This document shows, piece after piece, positions 18,857 through 27,807 of a DNA stretch of 38,989 bases. The translations under genes and the position numbers were made by a program. The notes under the pieces are model-generated. The model ran no database searches and was not told the DNA's origin. It worked only from the letters and a program-made list of their open reading frames with translations. Positions within the stretch are counted from its first letter, which is position 1. The number at the start of each line of letters is the position of its first letter. Origin of the DNA: a virus. Location of the stretch: positions 1-38,989 of the IMG/VR virus record IMGVR_UViG_3300023179_000247, one strand, 5' to 3'.

Positions 18857-20951
18857 ACAAAATGCCCAATTGCTGGCGGACAATCCACCAGAGACGCAAG
18901 AAGGCAGGCAGCTTTTAGAAGAAGTTATGATTGCCGAACAGCAGGACAGGGCTGTTAAGGCAACGGACAATTATAACCTTGTCGAAGATTTGGACAAAGG
19001 GCTTGTTGATGACATTGGCCGTGAGGTTGTGCGCGGTTATCAAGCCGATGATGCCAGCCGCAATGATTGGCTGGAAATGCAGGCCAAATGGGTGGAGTTG
19101 TATTATCAAAATGAAAAGTCAAATAGCAGTGCCGATTGGGCAAGCCATGATAACATTCCAATTTTAACCGAAGCCTGCAATCAATTTCAAAGCAGGACTT
19201 ACAAGGTTTTTTTTGCGAATGAGACGTTTGTTTCAGCAAAGCCAGTCAGGAATCTTAACGAAGAAAATGCAAAGCGTGCCGAGCGCATTGGCCGCCATAT
19301 GAGTTTTCAGTTATCGGTGCGCAACAGGGATTATAAGCCCAATAAAGACCAGCTATTTTTAAGCGCGGCGATTCATGGCAGTGTTTTCACTAAAACCTAT
19401 CATGAGCATAAGACGGGTCGGGCGATTGTTGAAAATGTTCGTGCGCAGGATTTTGTTGTTCCTTATTACACGCAAGCTGTCGATATTGCTGAGGTAAGGC
19501 GTAAAACGCAAATTATTAACACGACGACGATTGCCTGCAAGCAGCTTTTTTACGAGGGCTATTTAATTAACCTGCCTGAATCATATGGCATGATTAATCT
19601 TAATGAGGTTCAGCAAGCGCAGGATGAGGCCAAGGGTGTTGTTCAGGCTGGCGATATGAACGAAAATGTGGTGTTGCTTGAACAGGAAGTTTGGCTTGAT
19701 ATTGATGACAAAAATGAATTTAGGCCGTACATTGTGACGGTTGACCAAGCCACGGGTCGTGTTTTGCGTTTAACGATTGGTTACGAGGCTGATATAAATG
19801 GCAGGCCGTTATATGGTTATGAGCAAATCCAGCGTTTTACGCATTATAAGTTTTTAGACAATCCCGATGGTTTTTATGGCCTTGGCTTAGGATTTTTGCT
19901 GGGCAAGTTAAACAGTTCTGTTAATTCAATTTACCGCAGTTCTATTGATGCGGCAATGTTGGCGAACGAGGGTAATTCAAGCGGTTATATCAGCAACAGG
20001 CTGATGCTTGACCAAGAAGAAGACGTTGAATTTGAATTGGGCAAGTTTAAGAAAGTTAACGACACGAACGGCAATTTGCGTGACGGAATTTTCCCAATGC
20101 AATTTCCTGGGCCTAATCAGGCGATGGTTGCTTTGGGGCAGGCGCTTGACCAGCGTGCGCAGCGTTTGGGCGCAACGACTGAGGCGACAACGGGAAGCCC
20201 TGAAAGTGCCCGCCAACCCACAACCTATCTTGCTGAGGTCGAACAATCACTTGAATTGTTCAGCAGCGTGCAAATGCGGTTGGCGCATAGCCTGACGGAT
20301 GAATTGCAGAAGATTTACCGCATCAATCAACGGTTTTTGCCGCTGATTGATTATTTTGTGGTGAATGGCACTGAGCAGCAAATTACACGGGCTGATTATG
20401 TGAATGACATGCAGGTTGTGCCTGTTTTTGACCCCAAATTCACCACATATCAACAAAAGGTGATGAAGGCCAAGGCTGAACTGGATGCCACGCTGCAAAA
20501 CCCCAATAACCAGCAACGCCCGCAGGTTATTGACTACGCTTTCAAAAAATACCTTGAGGCGATGGGCGCAGAGAATGTTGATGAATTGATTCCACCTCCA
20601 CAGCCGCCATTAAGGATGGACGACCAGCGTCAAGAAAACATGATTTTCATGATGCCTGCGCCTGACAGATTGCCAATTGATGTGTTTCCTGACCAGAATC
20701 ACATTGAGCATTTGCAGTTAATTGATATTATGCTGGCGACTGAGGGGCAGAACATACCAGAAGATGCTTTGCCGTTGATTATGGCGCATCGTCAAAAACA
20801 TTTGGCTTTCTTATATGGCCAGAAGAACGGGGTTATCAATGCAGCACCAGGAGATGGATTTGGTCAACTACCTGCAACACCCGCTGGGCAGGTTGATGCT
20901 GGCTTACTTAGAACAGCAATACAAACCCTTGCCGAGCAACCAACTGGCTAA
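18834..20951 (+). CDS. Portal protein, P22 type
   Basis: This is a 705-residue protein, the usual size of P22-like portals. Typical pieces are EVVRGYQADDASRNDWLEMQ near residue 62, an internal RAQDFVVPYYTQAVDIAEV and LGATTEATTGSPESARQPT in the stem/crown part, with a helical C-terminal segment. GTG 18834 is the only start near the N-terminus, with AAGGA 8 nt before it. The dodecameric portal is the DNA channel that docks TerL and the tail adaptor. Its last 113 nt are also covered by the next gene. Confidence 0.9.
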   Translation: MAISEQLEQNAQLLADNPPETQEGRQLLEEVMIAEQQDRAVKATDNYNLVEDLDKGLVDDIGREVVRGYQADDASRNDWLEMQAKWVELYYQNEKSNSSADWASHDNIPILTEACNQFQSRTYKVFFANETFVSAKPVRNLNEENAKRAERIGRHMSFQLSVRNRDYKPNKDQLFLSAAIHGSVFTKTYHEHKTGRAIVENVRAQDFVVPYYTQAVDIAEVRRKTQIINTTTIACKQLFYEGYLINLPESYGMINLNEVQQAQDEAKGVVQAGDMNENVVLLEQEVWLDIDDKNEFRPYIVTVDQATGRVLRLTIGYEADINGRPLYGYEQIQRFTHYKFLDNPDGFYGLGLGFLLGKLNSSVNSIYRSSIDAAMLANEGNSSGYISNRLMLDQEEDVEFELGKFKKVNDTNGNLRDGIFPMQFPGPNQAMVALGQALDQRAQRLGATTEATTGSPESARQPTTYLAEVEQSLELFSSVQMRLAHSLTDELQKIYRINQRFLPLIDYFVVNGTEQQITRADYVNDMQVVPVFDPKFTTYQQKVMKAKAELDATLQNPNNQQRPQVIDYAFKKYLEAMGAENVDELIPPPQPPLRMDDQRQENMIFMMPAPDRLPIDVFPDQNHIEHLQLIDIMLATEGQNIPEDALPLIMAHRQKHLAFLYGQKNGVINAAPGDGFGQLPATPAGQVDAGLLRTAIQTLAEQPTG

Positions 20952-21072
20952 TTCATGGGAAGAACAGCACCAGTTGTGTGGGCAGCAGCAGGTGATTCAA
21001 ACATTGAAGGACATAGCCCAAGGGAATTTGGATAAAGCATGTTACAAAGCGGCGTACATAAAGGTAAGATAA
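20839..21072 (+). CDS. Small protein overlapping the portal C-terminus
   Basis: This is a 77-residue protein, MQHQEMDLVNYLQHPLGRLM at the start and later LANSWEEQHQLCGQQQVIQT. GGGG lies 6 nt before ATG 20839; ATG 20854 is another start. It shares 113 nt with portal in a different frame. It is helical and soluble. Position and helical content suggest an accessory head or packaging factor, but no family is recognised. Confidence 0.65.
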   Translation: MQHQEMDLVNYLQHPLGRLMLAYLEQQYKPLPSNQLANSWEEQHQLCGQQQVIQTLKDIAQGNLDKACYKAAYIKVR

Positions 21073-21476
21073 CGTTTGTTGACGTGATGCCTTCCATGCT
21101 GGCATTTGTGCCAAGCATTGCCGTTCAATGGATTAACAAAGCATTAAATGAGCCTTTGGCTTCCTGTGAAACTTACGATTATTACAGTAAAAAGGTTGCG
21201 GATGGTGCTGGTAACATTGTTCTTGTTTACAGAAAAAATGAATTGCTTGGCGTGTTTACAATGATGATTTTGCTAAGGCCGAAAGCCAATGTTTTATTGA
21301 TTGGCCCCTTGGGTGGTAAAAAATTCCGGTTATGGCACAAGGAAATTTTTGAATTTTGTAAAGATTTCGCGCATGATAACAAATGCAGATATGTCCTTGC
21401 CCACGGGCGAAAAGGATTGTCGAGATTCCTGCCTGACGCAAAAATTGATGGTTACATATACGCTTGCGAGGTTTAA
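21039..21476 (+). CDS. Possible GNAT-like acyltransferase
   Basis: This is a 145-residue protein. KNELLGVFTMMILLRPKANV, then LLIGPLGGKKFRLWHKEIFE and CRYVLAHGRKGLSRFL follow the GNAT pattern of a beta strand, a pyrophosphate-binding loop and a following helix; similar proteins occur near portal genes of podophages. It overlaps the previous gene by 34 nt. Acetyl-donor binding is inferred from layout only. Confidence 0.55.
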   Translation: MLQSGVHKGKITFVDVMPSMLAFVPSIAVQWINKALNEPLASCETYDYYSKKVADGAGNIVLVYRKNELLGVFTMMILLRPKANVLLIGPLGGKKFRLWHKEIFEFCKDFAHDNKCRYVLAHGRKGLSRFLPDAKIDGYIYACEV

Positions 21477-22135
21477 TGAGCAAAAGTGGCAGTGGCCGTT
21501 CGAAGCGTGGAACGCCAAGGGGGCATTTTAGAATAGGTTACGACCCACGCCGTGGCGAGGGCGATAGGTTTGCCGTGGCTGATTGGGGATTTGATAATGG
21601 CATGCCTGAAAGCAATATACTGAATCCTGCGAGAGATATTGCATCGGCGCTGAACAATATGACAACGCAATATGGTTTGCAGGTTAATCCTGAGGCGATT
21701 AACCGAAGCGGCATTTATACCACGGGGTTTGATAGAGGGCTTTATGATGCGCTGCCGACAATGAGGGCAGAAGGAAATTCTAACAATATGGATAGTTTTC
21801 TCAAAGATTTGCTGAACAGAAAGTTTTTCACGGGTACTGGCAAAGCAGGTGAATTGCTGTCGAATGAGACGTTTTCGTCATTTGATAACCTTGCGGATGC
21901 TTTGGCCTATGGGAAGCAATACGACCAGTTACAGCAGGCTGGATATGATGTTTCGGCCTTTCCGCAATTTACGTCAGGCGGCACGGGCAGCTTTAACGCA
22001 TTGCAAAGTTCGGCGCTTTCTGGCGGGCGGAGGGCTGGGCAATCGTCACCTGAAGCTGGATTGGCTTCGGCAACTGATTTGCAGCAATTAGCAATGAAGG
22101 GGTATCGCGGTAACTATGTTCAAGGGTTCAAATAA
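21476..22135 (+). CDS. Virion-region hypothetical protein
   Basis: This is a 219-residue protein. ATG 21476 overlaps the upstream stop (TAATG) with GAGG 4 nt before it. The N-terminus is basic (SGSGRSKRGTPRG); the rest is Gly/Ser/Asn/Ala-rich, predicted mostly disordered or helical, ending AMKGYRGNYVQGFK. Between portal and scaffold genes it is likely a minor virion or assembly protein. Confidence 0.65.
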   Translation: MSKSGSGRSKRGTPRGHFRIGYDPRRGEGDRFAVADWGFDNGMPESNILNPARDIASALNNMTTQYGLQVNPEAINRSGIYTTGFDRGLYDALPTMRAEGNSNNMDSFLKDLLNRKFFTGTGKAGELLSNETFSSFDNLADALAYGKQYDQLQQAGYDVSAFPQFTSGGTGSFNALQSSALSGGRRAGQSSPEAGLASATDLQQLAMKGYRGNYVQGFK

Positions 22136-22854
22136 TGTCTAGTGCGTTTGACACAATTGCCAGTATTGCGGTGCCAGCGATTGGAACGGCGATTGCGGGG
22201 CCTATTGGTGGTGCGGTGGCCAGCGGGCTTTATTCTGGCATTAAAAGCGGAGACCCATTAAAGGGATTGGCGGCGGCTGGCGGTAGTTATTTGGGGTCAA
22301 GCATTGGTTCAGGGTTAACAAGCAGCACTGTGGGGACTGGGCTTGGTTTGGGTGGTGGTGTTTTATCGGCTTTGCCGGAAAACATACTAAACACTAATTT
22401 GGGAGGCGCTGTTGGCGGATTTTTGGGGGGCGGATTGGCGGAAAGCCTTGTCGGTTCGGATTCAGGTAAAATATCGAAAACAAACGTGCCGCAGGTTGCG
22501 CAAATTGCTTCGCCAGCGCCTATCCTTAAAAACCCAGAGACGGGATATAAGCCAACAAGGATGCCTCAAGTTTCTTCAGGGTCATTAGCTGACAGTCTTT
22601 CTGGATTAAGCCCCATACAGCAGGTTAGCGGCTTGGCGACTGAGGGTTATTATGGCAGTGGTCTTGGCAAGGATGAGCAAAATTATTGGTTAAACATGGT
22701 GAATCGGCGGTTGGTTGACGATTCGGGAACGGTTGACCCTGATTTGCAGGAATTGTTGCCAATTGAGCAATCTTATCTGTCGCAACTTGGTATTCAGGGC
22801 CGTCCAGTGGATATTTTGCAAGGAATTGAAAAATACTTGTCAAATATGGGCTGA
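22135..22854 (+). CDS. Glycine-zipper virion protein, possibly ejected
   Basis: This is a 239-residue protein. Residues about 8-100 are strongly Gly/Ala-rich (AVPAIGTAIAGPIGGAVASG, GGSYLGSSIGSGL) with a membrane-insertion-prone zipper pattern, then a polar C-terminus. AAGGG precedes ATG 22135. Such sequences are typical of small podovirus internal proteins that enter the host envelope; no direct homologue is named. Confidence 0.6.
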   Translation: MSSAFDTIASIAVPAIGTAIAGPIGGAVASGLYSGIKSGDPLKGLAAAGGSYLGSSIGSGLTSSTVGTGLGLGGGVLSALPENILNTNLGGAVGGFLGGGLAESLVGSDSGKISKTNVPQVAQIASPAPILKNPETGYKPTRMPQVSSGSLADSLSGLSPIQQVSGLATEGYYGSGLGKDEQNYWLNMVNRRLVDDSGTVDPDLQELLPIEQSYLSQLGIQGRPVDILQGIEKYLSNMG

Positions 22855-22930
22855 GAAAATTTGATAAACAATTCAAACGGCGGTTAATCTTTAAGCGTGG
22901 ATAACCCACGGAAAGAGAACTGTCGAGACG

Positions 22931-23236
22931 ATGAGCGAAAAACCTCCTTATAGGCCAGTCTTTAATCGCGTCCTCATTGAGCGCGAGATTCAGGAAAAGA
23001 TTGGAAGCATTCTAATTCCTGAATCACAACACCGCAGAAAATCTGAAGCATCTGGCATTATTGTTGCCGTTGGCCCCACTGTTGATGACAGTCTAAAAGA
23101 TTGCATTGGCAAAAAGGTTATTTTTGGCAAAAACGCAGGTGCATGGCTTGATGAAGCCATTAACGCAAAAACAAAAGAAGTCGAAGGCAAATACTACATT
23201 TGCGCCGATGACGACATTCTTTGCATAGTGGAGTAA
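22931..23236 (+). CDS. GroES-like co-chaperonin (Cpn10 family)
   Basis: This is a 101-residue protein. NRVLIEREIQEKIGSILIPE is the Cpn10 N-terminal strand and mobile loop with its I-x-I/L-P element, followed by SGIIVAVGP and GKKVIFGKNAGAW and the terminal YYICADDDILCIVE. It likely replaces or assists host GroES to fold phage proteins such as the capsid, as T4 gp31 does. The I-L-I triplet of the mobile loop fits GroEL binding. It sits just upstream of the scaffold and capsid genes, where it would be needed. A 76-nt gap with a CGTGG/CCACG stem precedes it. Confidence 0.9.
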   Translation: MSEKPPYRPVFNRVLIEREIQEKIGSILIPESQHRRKSEASGIIVAVGPTVDDSLKDCIGKKVIFGKNAGAWLDEAINAKTKEVEGKYYICADDDILCIVE

Positions 23237-23239
23237 CCC

Positions 23240-24226
23240 ATGACAGATAGAGAACAAATCGAACAGCCTGTGGAAGAAAACGCGCCGCAGGATGATATTG
23301 TTATTGTGGACGATGATGCTCAAGACATTCCTGTTGAGCAGAATGAACGTCCTGAGCCTGAAAAGCCTAAAAAGGCTGGTTATGACAGAATAGACTTTGC
23401 AACGGCGAAGCCTGAAGAAATTCAGGCCCGTTTTGACAGAGTTTATGGGCAGGTTAAAGCGCAAGATAAGAAAATGCAGCAATATGCCCGCGATATGCAG
23501 TTGGCAGCGGCGCATATTCAGCAATTAAACGAAGCGGTCAACGCCCTTAACGGCCAAAACAGCATGTCACAATATGAAAATGCTGAAGCAACCTTGGTGG
23601 CGCGTCTTAAAGAGGCTTCCGAACGCGGTGATGATAACGCGCAGGCGCTTTTGTTTAAGCAGCTTGCAGACCTTACGGCTGAAAAAAAGCTTAAGGAGGT
23701 TATGATTCAGGCGCAGAAAAACCAGCCGCGTCAGCCGCAAAATCCAGCCAATGCGCAAGCTTATGCCAATCAAGCTTATCAAAACGGTGAATTGGATGTC
23801 GGCGAAAGGGATTATGTCGTAAGCTGGCAGTCTGAAACGGACGAATCTGGTCAACCATTGCGCCCGTGGGCTTTTTCAACAGACCCGCGTCATCATCGTG
23901 CGCTGGGGTACGCAAAACAAATCTTTGCCGACCCCGAATTTCAATCTTACACCATTGAGGAAAAAATGGCGGAATTAGACAGGTTGATGAATGCAAAGCC
24001 GCAACAGCAACAACGTCCCACTGCAGCCGCGCGCGCCACAATTCCGCAGGCGATGCGCCAACAATCCTCACCAAACGGCAACGTTGTTCGGTTGACGGAA
24101 CAGGAAAAGCGAGTGGCGATTATGTTAAAATCTGGCGGTGTCAACGCAAAGTCCGACAGCGACCACATTAAAGCTTATGCCATGCAAAAATCAGCCATCG
24201 AAAAAGCTAACAAAAGGAGAGCGTAA
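23240..24226 (+). CDS. Scaffolding protein
   Basis: This is a 328-residue protein, highly charged: an acidic N-terminus (DDIVIVDDDAQDIPVEQNER), a long helical, coiled-coil-like middle (about 60-190, VYGQVKAQDKKMQQYARDMQ) and a Gln-rich linker with a helical basic C-terminus (KAYAMQKSAIEKANKRRA). This profile, and the position between portal and capsid genes, is that of a podovirus internal scaffold that guides prohead assembly. Confidence 0.8.
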   Translation: MTDREQIEQPVEENAPQDDIVIVDDDAQDIPVEQNERPEPEKPKKAGYDRIDFATAKPEEIQARFDRVYGQVKAQDKKMQQYARDMQLAAAHIQQLNEAVNALNGQNSMSQYENAEATLVARLKEASERGDDNAQALLFKQLADLTAEKKLKEVMIQAQKNQPRQPQNPANAQAYANQAYQNGELDVGERDYVVSWQSETDESGQPLRPWAFSTDPRHHRALGYAKQIFADPEFQSYTIEEKMAELDRLMNAKPQQQQRPTAAARATIPQAMRQQSSPNGNVVRLTEQEKRVAIMLKSGGVNAKSDSDHIKAYAMQKSAIEKANKRRA

Positions 24227-24684
24227 TGGCACGTCCACGCAAAACAACAACTGAGACCCAAGACAACCCAGCACCTCGCAAGGGACGTAAAAGCTGGAAG
24301 CCTGCCAATCTAATTGACATTCATGGCAAGGAAGACGGGTTCCGTTATCGGATTCTTTCAAAAGATTCTCAAAACCTTGCCAAAAAACTTGCGGAAGGAT
24401 GGGAACTCGTTAATAATATCTCTGAGAGTGGTGAGACAAACGAAGCGCCAAAGCCTATCACGGGCGGCAGTTCGTTGACCTCTGTGAGAGAAGGGCATGA
24501 TTGGGTTCTTGCGAGAATCCCAGAAGAAGATGCCAAGTTACGTGATGAGTACTATCAGCAACTTACTGATAGACGGACGAGAGCCATCACTAAGGACTTA
24601 AAAAACAAAGTTTTGGAGGAAAACACTACGGCTCATGGTTCGATAACCATGAAACACGGGAGTGAAGTCAACGTAATCAACTAA
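24226..24684 (+). CDS. Hypothetical protein between scaffold and capsid genes
   Basis: This is a 152-residue protein. Its basic N-terminus reads MARPRKTTTETQDNPAPRKG, followed by KPANLIDIHGKEDGFRYR and a helical, charged C-terminal half. ATG 24226 overlaps the scaffold stop (TAATG). Probably a minor capsid or assembly factor; no family recognised. Confidence 0.6.
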   Translation: MARPRKTTTETQDNPAPRKGRKSWKPANLIDIHGKEDGFRYRILSKDSQNLAKKLAEGWELVNNISESGETNEAPKPITGGSSLTSVREGHDWVLARIPEEDAKLRDEYYQQLTDRRTRAITKDLKNKVLEENTTAHGSITMKHGSEVNVIN

Positions 24685-24694
24685 GGAGAAGACA

Positions 24695-25249
24695 ATGACC
24701 TTTCCACGTAGAGGTTTCACATTGGTAAGCAGGGTTGATGAAGGTTACATTGTTGACCTTCCTGCTGCTGCAAGCACAAACCAGCCTTTGGCGATTGGCG
24801 ATGCCGTCACGTTGTTAAACGGAACGGTTATTCCTGCAACGGCTGGTCAAGACCCAACAAATCCTGGCTTTGGTGTCATTATGGAAGTTTTGACGACTGC
24901 GGGATTGCCTTTGACTGGGCGTGAAGTGAAGTATATTGCGAGCGGCGGCGTAGGTCGCGTGCGCGTGAATACTGACCCAACTGCCGAATATGTCGTGCGT
25001 TTGACCTCATCGGCGGGCCAAAGCGTTATCGGCAAAAACGTCTTTATTGATGTTTCAGCAGCTAATGCTGTGACAGGTCTAAGTGGGCAGGCCGTCACAC
25101 AAGCCTCTGCCTCGATTAATGACTTGTTCAAAGTCATTGATTGGTACGGTGGCGAACGAATTGGCGGTGTTGACCCGATAGGCAGCAATCTCGGCGTTGT
25201 TGTCCGTTGGAATCGCCATATCAACCGCGCCGGAACAGCTAGCGCATAA
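24695..25249 (+). CDS. Likely capsid decoration or accessory head protein
   Basis: This is a 184-residue protein, beta-rich with small residues and Val/Thr alternation (VGRVRVNTDPTAEYVVRLTS). It starts RRGFTLVSRVDEGYIVDLPA and ends KVIDWYGGERIGG. It lies directly upstream of the major capsid gene (10-nt gap, AAGGAG-like SD), the usual place for decoration/stabilising proteins. Confidence 0.65.
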   Translation: MTFPRRGFTLVSRVDEGYIVDLPAAASTNQPLAIGDAVTLLNGTVIPATAGQDPTNPGFGVIMEVLTTAGLPLTGREVKYIASGGVGRVRVNTDPTAEYVVRLTSSAGQSVIGKNVFIDVSAANAVTGLSGQAVTQASASINDLFKVIDWYGGERIGGVDPIGSNLGVVVRWNRHINRAGTASA

Positions 25250-25259
25250 GGAGTAAACA

Positions 25260-26183
25260 ATGGCAAATACGACTGGATTAACACCCGAACTGCTCTGGCC
25301 TGGTATTATGAGCATTTTTGGGACAACTTATAAGAGTTATGAGCCTCTGTATTCAAAATACATGCAGGTTGATAGCTCGGACAAGCAGTATGAGCAATAT
25401 CAAGGCTTGACAGCCCTGCCCTTGGCTTCTGTGAAGAATCAAGGCGGTAACTTGTCATACGCTGACATGAACTCTGGTTTTATGCGCAGAATTTTGAACG
25501 TGACTTACGCTCTTGGCGCAACGGCCACGTTTGAAATGATGAAGTTTGACCAGTATCGTGAAATCATGCGTCTGCCTGAGCATTTGGCAAGCAGCTACTC
25601 GAAAACTCAAGAAACTGTCTGTGCCAACTTGCTGAACAATGGTTTTGCGACAGCGGCAGCTAATGTGCAAACATTGGCGGCTGATGGCTTAAGCTTGTTC
25701 AACGCATCTCACTTGCTGGCTGGTGACAACGGAACAACCTTCCGCAACACCCCTGCGACGGCTTCGGATTTGACGATGACGGCTTTGGAACAGGCTTACA
25801 TTGACTTGGGCAACCTTGTTGATGACTGGGGCCAACCCATTGTTGTGCGCCCGAAAATCCTGCATGTGCCTGTTGAAGAACAGCACACTGCCCGCAAAAT
25901 TCTTGAAACGGAATATGCGGTGGGTTCGGCGAACAATGATGTCAACGTTGTTAGCAGCGCGATGGTTCCCTTGCAGCTCATTGTCAATCCTTATCTGACG
26001 GATGTTGATGCTTGGTTCCTGCACACTGACCAGAAAGACGGCATTGTGATGACGGAAGCTTTGCCTGCGCAGATTGACCGTGACAATGACTTTGAGACCA
26101 AAAACTTGCGCTTTAGCGTGATGGGTATCTTTGGCGTTGGTGCGGCTGACCCACGCGGCGCTTACGGCAGCCCAGGTACTTAA
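25260..26183 (+). CDS. Major capsid protein
   Basis: This is a 307-residue protein. Position after scaffold and decoration genes, length and an HK97-like pattern support the call: an N-terminal arm (LLWPGIMSIFGTTYKSYE), MNSGFMRRILNVTYALGATA and HTARKILETEYAVGSANNDV, a segment seen in Mu gpT-like/podovirus major head proteins. GGAG lies 7 nt upstream. A strong terminator follows immediately, which would keep its mRNA more abundant than downstream genes. Confidence 0.85.
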   Translation: MANTTGLTPELLWPGIMSIFGTTYKSYEPLYSKYMQVDSSDKQYEQYQGLTALPLASVKNQGGNLSYADMNSGFMRRILNVTYALGATATFEMMKFDQYREIMRLPEHLASSYSKTQETVCANLLNNGFATAAANVQTLAADGLSLFNASHLLAGDNGTTFRNTPATASDLTMTALEQAYIDLGNLVDDWGQPIVVRPKILHVPVEEQHTARKILETEYAVGSANNDVNVVSSAMVPLQLIVNPYLTDVDAWFLHTDQKDGIVMTEALPAQIDRDNDFETKNLRFSVMGIFGVGAADPRGAYGSPGT

Positions 26184-26191
26184 TTAAGTTA

Positions 26192-26224
26192 GGGCGGTGG
26201 GATTTCCCCGCCGCCCCTCTTTTT
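26192..26224 (+). terminator. Strong terminator after the capsid gene
   Basis: GGGCGGTGGG (26192-26201) pairs with CCCGCCGCCC (26207-26216) around ATTTC, a 10-bp stem with one G-T pair, followed by CTCTTTTT. It is not placed at the end of the operon, since tail genes start 15 nt later with no obvious new promoter, so partial readthrough is expected. Confidence 0.9.
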
Positions 26225-26238
26225 GATGGGGGATAACC

Positions 26239-26643
26239 ATGACGGTTTTTGGCGATAACATTCAAACGGGCTTGGTTGACGGGACGGCAAATCCCACTGC
26301 CTCAGATGTGCGGTTTACAAAAACCGTCACATTTACTGGCGCAAACAACGCCGTTTATCCTGTGAAGTTTCCTGCTGGTGTGCGCAACATTGATGCGTCG
26401 CTTTACATTGAAACGGCTGGCAGTGCTGCGACAACAAACACCTACACCTTTACGTTCCAACCTGGGGCCACGCTAGTTTTTACGTCTGTTGGCAGTGCGA
26501 CTGGCATTTTCCGTGCGCCGACAATTACAAGCGCGGCGGCTTTTGGGCAAGGTTCAACGGTTGAGGTTTCTTGCAATGTTGTGGCGACATCAACGGATGC
26601 TGCGTCGGCGGGACGTTTAGTCATTAATTTTAACCGCAGGTAG
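26239..26643 (+). CDS. Beta-rich virion protein
   Basis: This is a 134-residue protein, Thr/Ala/Val-rich with alternating hydrophobics (VKFPAGVRNIDASLYIETAG, FTFQPGATLVFTSVGSATG). GGGGG precedes ATG 26239. Located between capsid and tail adaptor genes; probably a head-decorating or neck protein. No family named. Confidence 0.6.
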   Translation: MTVFGDNIQTGLVDGTANPTASDVRFTKTVTFTGANNAVYPVKFPAGVRNIDASLYIETAGSAATTNTYTFTFQPGATLVFTSVGSATGIFRAPTITSAAAFGQGSTVEVSCNVVATSTDAASAGRLVINFNRR

Positions 26644-26647
26644 TGTC

Positions 26648-26824
26648 ATGGCGGCGAAGTCGATGAGCCGCAGGCAGAAAATATGGGAAGCCCCACGTCC
26701 CAAGTCTTTGGGCAAACCAAAAAAGCTGTCTTCGGCAAAAAAGAATATGGCGAAGTTAAAAGCCAAGAAGGCTGGCCGCCCTTATCCCAATTTGGTTGAC
26801 AATATGAACGCTGCAAGGGGGTAG
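26648..26824 (+). CDS. Small basic phage protein (AGRPYPN type)
   Basis: This is a 58-residue protein, about a third Lys/Arg. The C-terminal KAGRPYPNLVDNMNAARG is a conserved ending of small basic proteins encoded among tail/head genes of many podophages. Missed by length-limited ORF calls but packed between two genes with 4-nt and 1-nt spacing. Probably binds DNA or RNA by charge; role unknown. Confidence 0.75.
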   Translation: MAAKSMSRRQKIWEAPRPKSLGKPKKLSSAKKNMAKLKAKKAGRPYPNLVDNMNAARG

Positions 26825-26825
26825 T

Positions 26826-27134
26826 ATGAAACGTCGCGGCCGTTTAGGTGAATATCTGGCTGCGGACGATTACACCGGCGCAGTAAAATATGCCAGCAAA
26901 TTAAAGAAAGATTATTGGGGCAATCTTGTTGAAAATCCCCTTGAGCGCAACAAACAAGAATTAGTGAAGGCGATGAATGACCCACAGCCTTTGCCTTGGG
27001 TGCGGGAGGCTGATTATGAGGTTGTCACGTCGGCGATGCTTCAAGTTCCAACAACGATTGGCAATAGCACGGTGCGGAGGGACACAAGTACCTTTGGCGC
27101 GGCTGTGATGGCGGGGATTTATGGCACTCGGTGA
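26826..27134 (+). CDS. Hypothetical head/tail region protein
   Basis: This is a 102-residue protein with KRRGRLGEYLAADDYTGAVK at the start and a Gly/Thr-rich C-terminus. The 3' end overlaps the adaptor gene by 14 nt. GGGGG lies 5 nt before ATG 26826. Possibly a neck or connector-associated protein. Confidence 0.6.
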   Translation: MKRRGRLGEYLAADDYTGAVKYASKLKKDYWGNLVENPLERNKQELVKAMNDPQPLPWVREADYEVVTSAMLQVPTTIGNSTVRRDTSTFGAAVMAGIYGTR

Positions 27135-27807
27135 CGTTAGAAAAACAGTGTTGCAAATCATTAATGCCGTGCAAAGAAAGCTTGCATTGTCTGAAAGCGC
27201 AGTTTTGACAGACACGGCGCAAACAAAGGTGTTGATTGATTTTTTGAATGACACAGTTGATGAAATCGCTGATTTGGATTGGCCTGATACGCTTGCGACA
27301 TCTACGGTAACGGCTGCTAGTGGTGTTTCGGATTATAGTATTGTGGGCAGTTCGATTATCGTGCAAAGCATTGAGGATATTTATTTCGGCACGAGAACGG
27401 CCCCGCTGAACGCTGTAAGCCTTTCTGATATGCGCCAGAGGCAGCGCACGAACGCGATGGGTATTCCGACGCAATTCAGCATTGCCGGCGTTGATGCAAA
27501 CGCCAATCCGCTTGTGCAGGTGTGGCCTCGGCCTAATGGCACGGTGGCGGGACAGACTTTTAACATTTTGTATAGGTTGAAGCCGCCTATTTACACAACG
27601 GCTGACGCGGCTGTTGTGCCTCCTTTTCCTGCGAAGGCGTTGGAATACGGCACTTTATACAAAGCGTTACTGGATGAAAGCGGCGGCGCGCCTACGGATG
27701 AAAGCGAACGTTATCGCCAGCTTTATGAGCAGGTGACACGCGCAGCGAACAATCGTTACAAGTTTAACACGGGGACAACAGTTCAATTTAAGGCAAGGGC
27801 GCGATGA
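27121..27807 (+). CDS. Head-tail adaptor (gp4/gp11-like tail tube A type)
   Basis: This is a 228-residue protein, helical N-terminus (LQIINAVQRKLALSE, DFLNDTVDEIADLDWP), strand-rich middle and a late YRQLYEQVTRAANNRYKF. This is the layout of podovirus adaptor/tail tubular A proteins that ring the portal. It directly precedes the large hub gene (4-nt overlap), the same order as in P22 and T7 relatives. Confidence 0.75.
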   Translation: MALGDVRKTVLQIINAVQRKLALSESAVLTDTAQTKVLIDFLNDTVDEIADLDWPDTLATSTVTAASGVSDYSIVGSSIIVQSIEDIYFGTRTAPLNAVSLSDMRQRQRTNAMGIPTQFSIAGVDANANPLVQVWPRPNGTVAGQTFNILYRLKPPIYTTADAAVVPPFPAKALEYGTLYKALLDESGGAPTDESERYRQLYEQVTRAANNRYKFNTGTTVQFKARAR

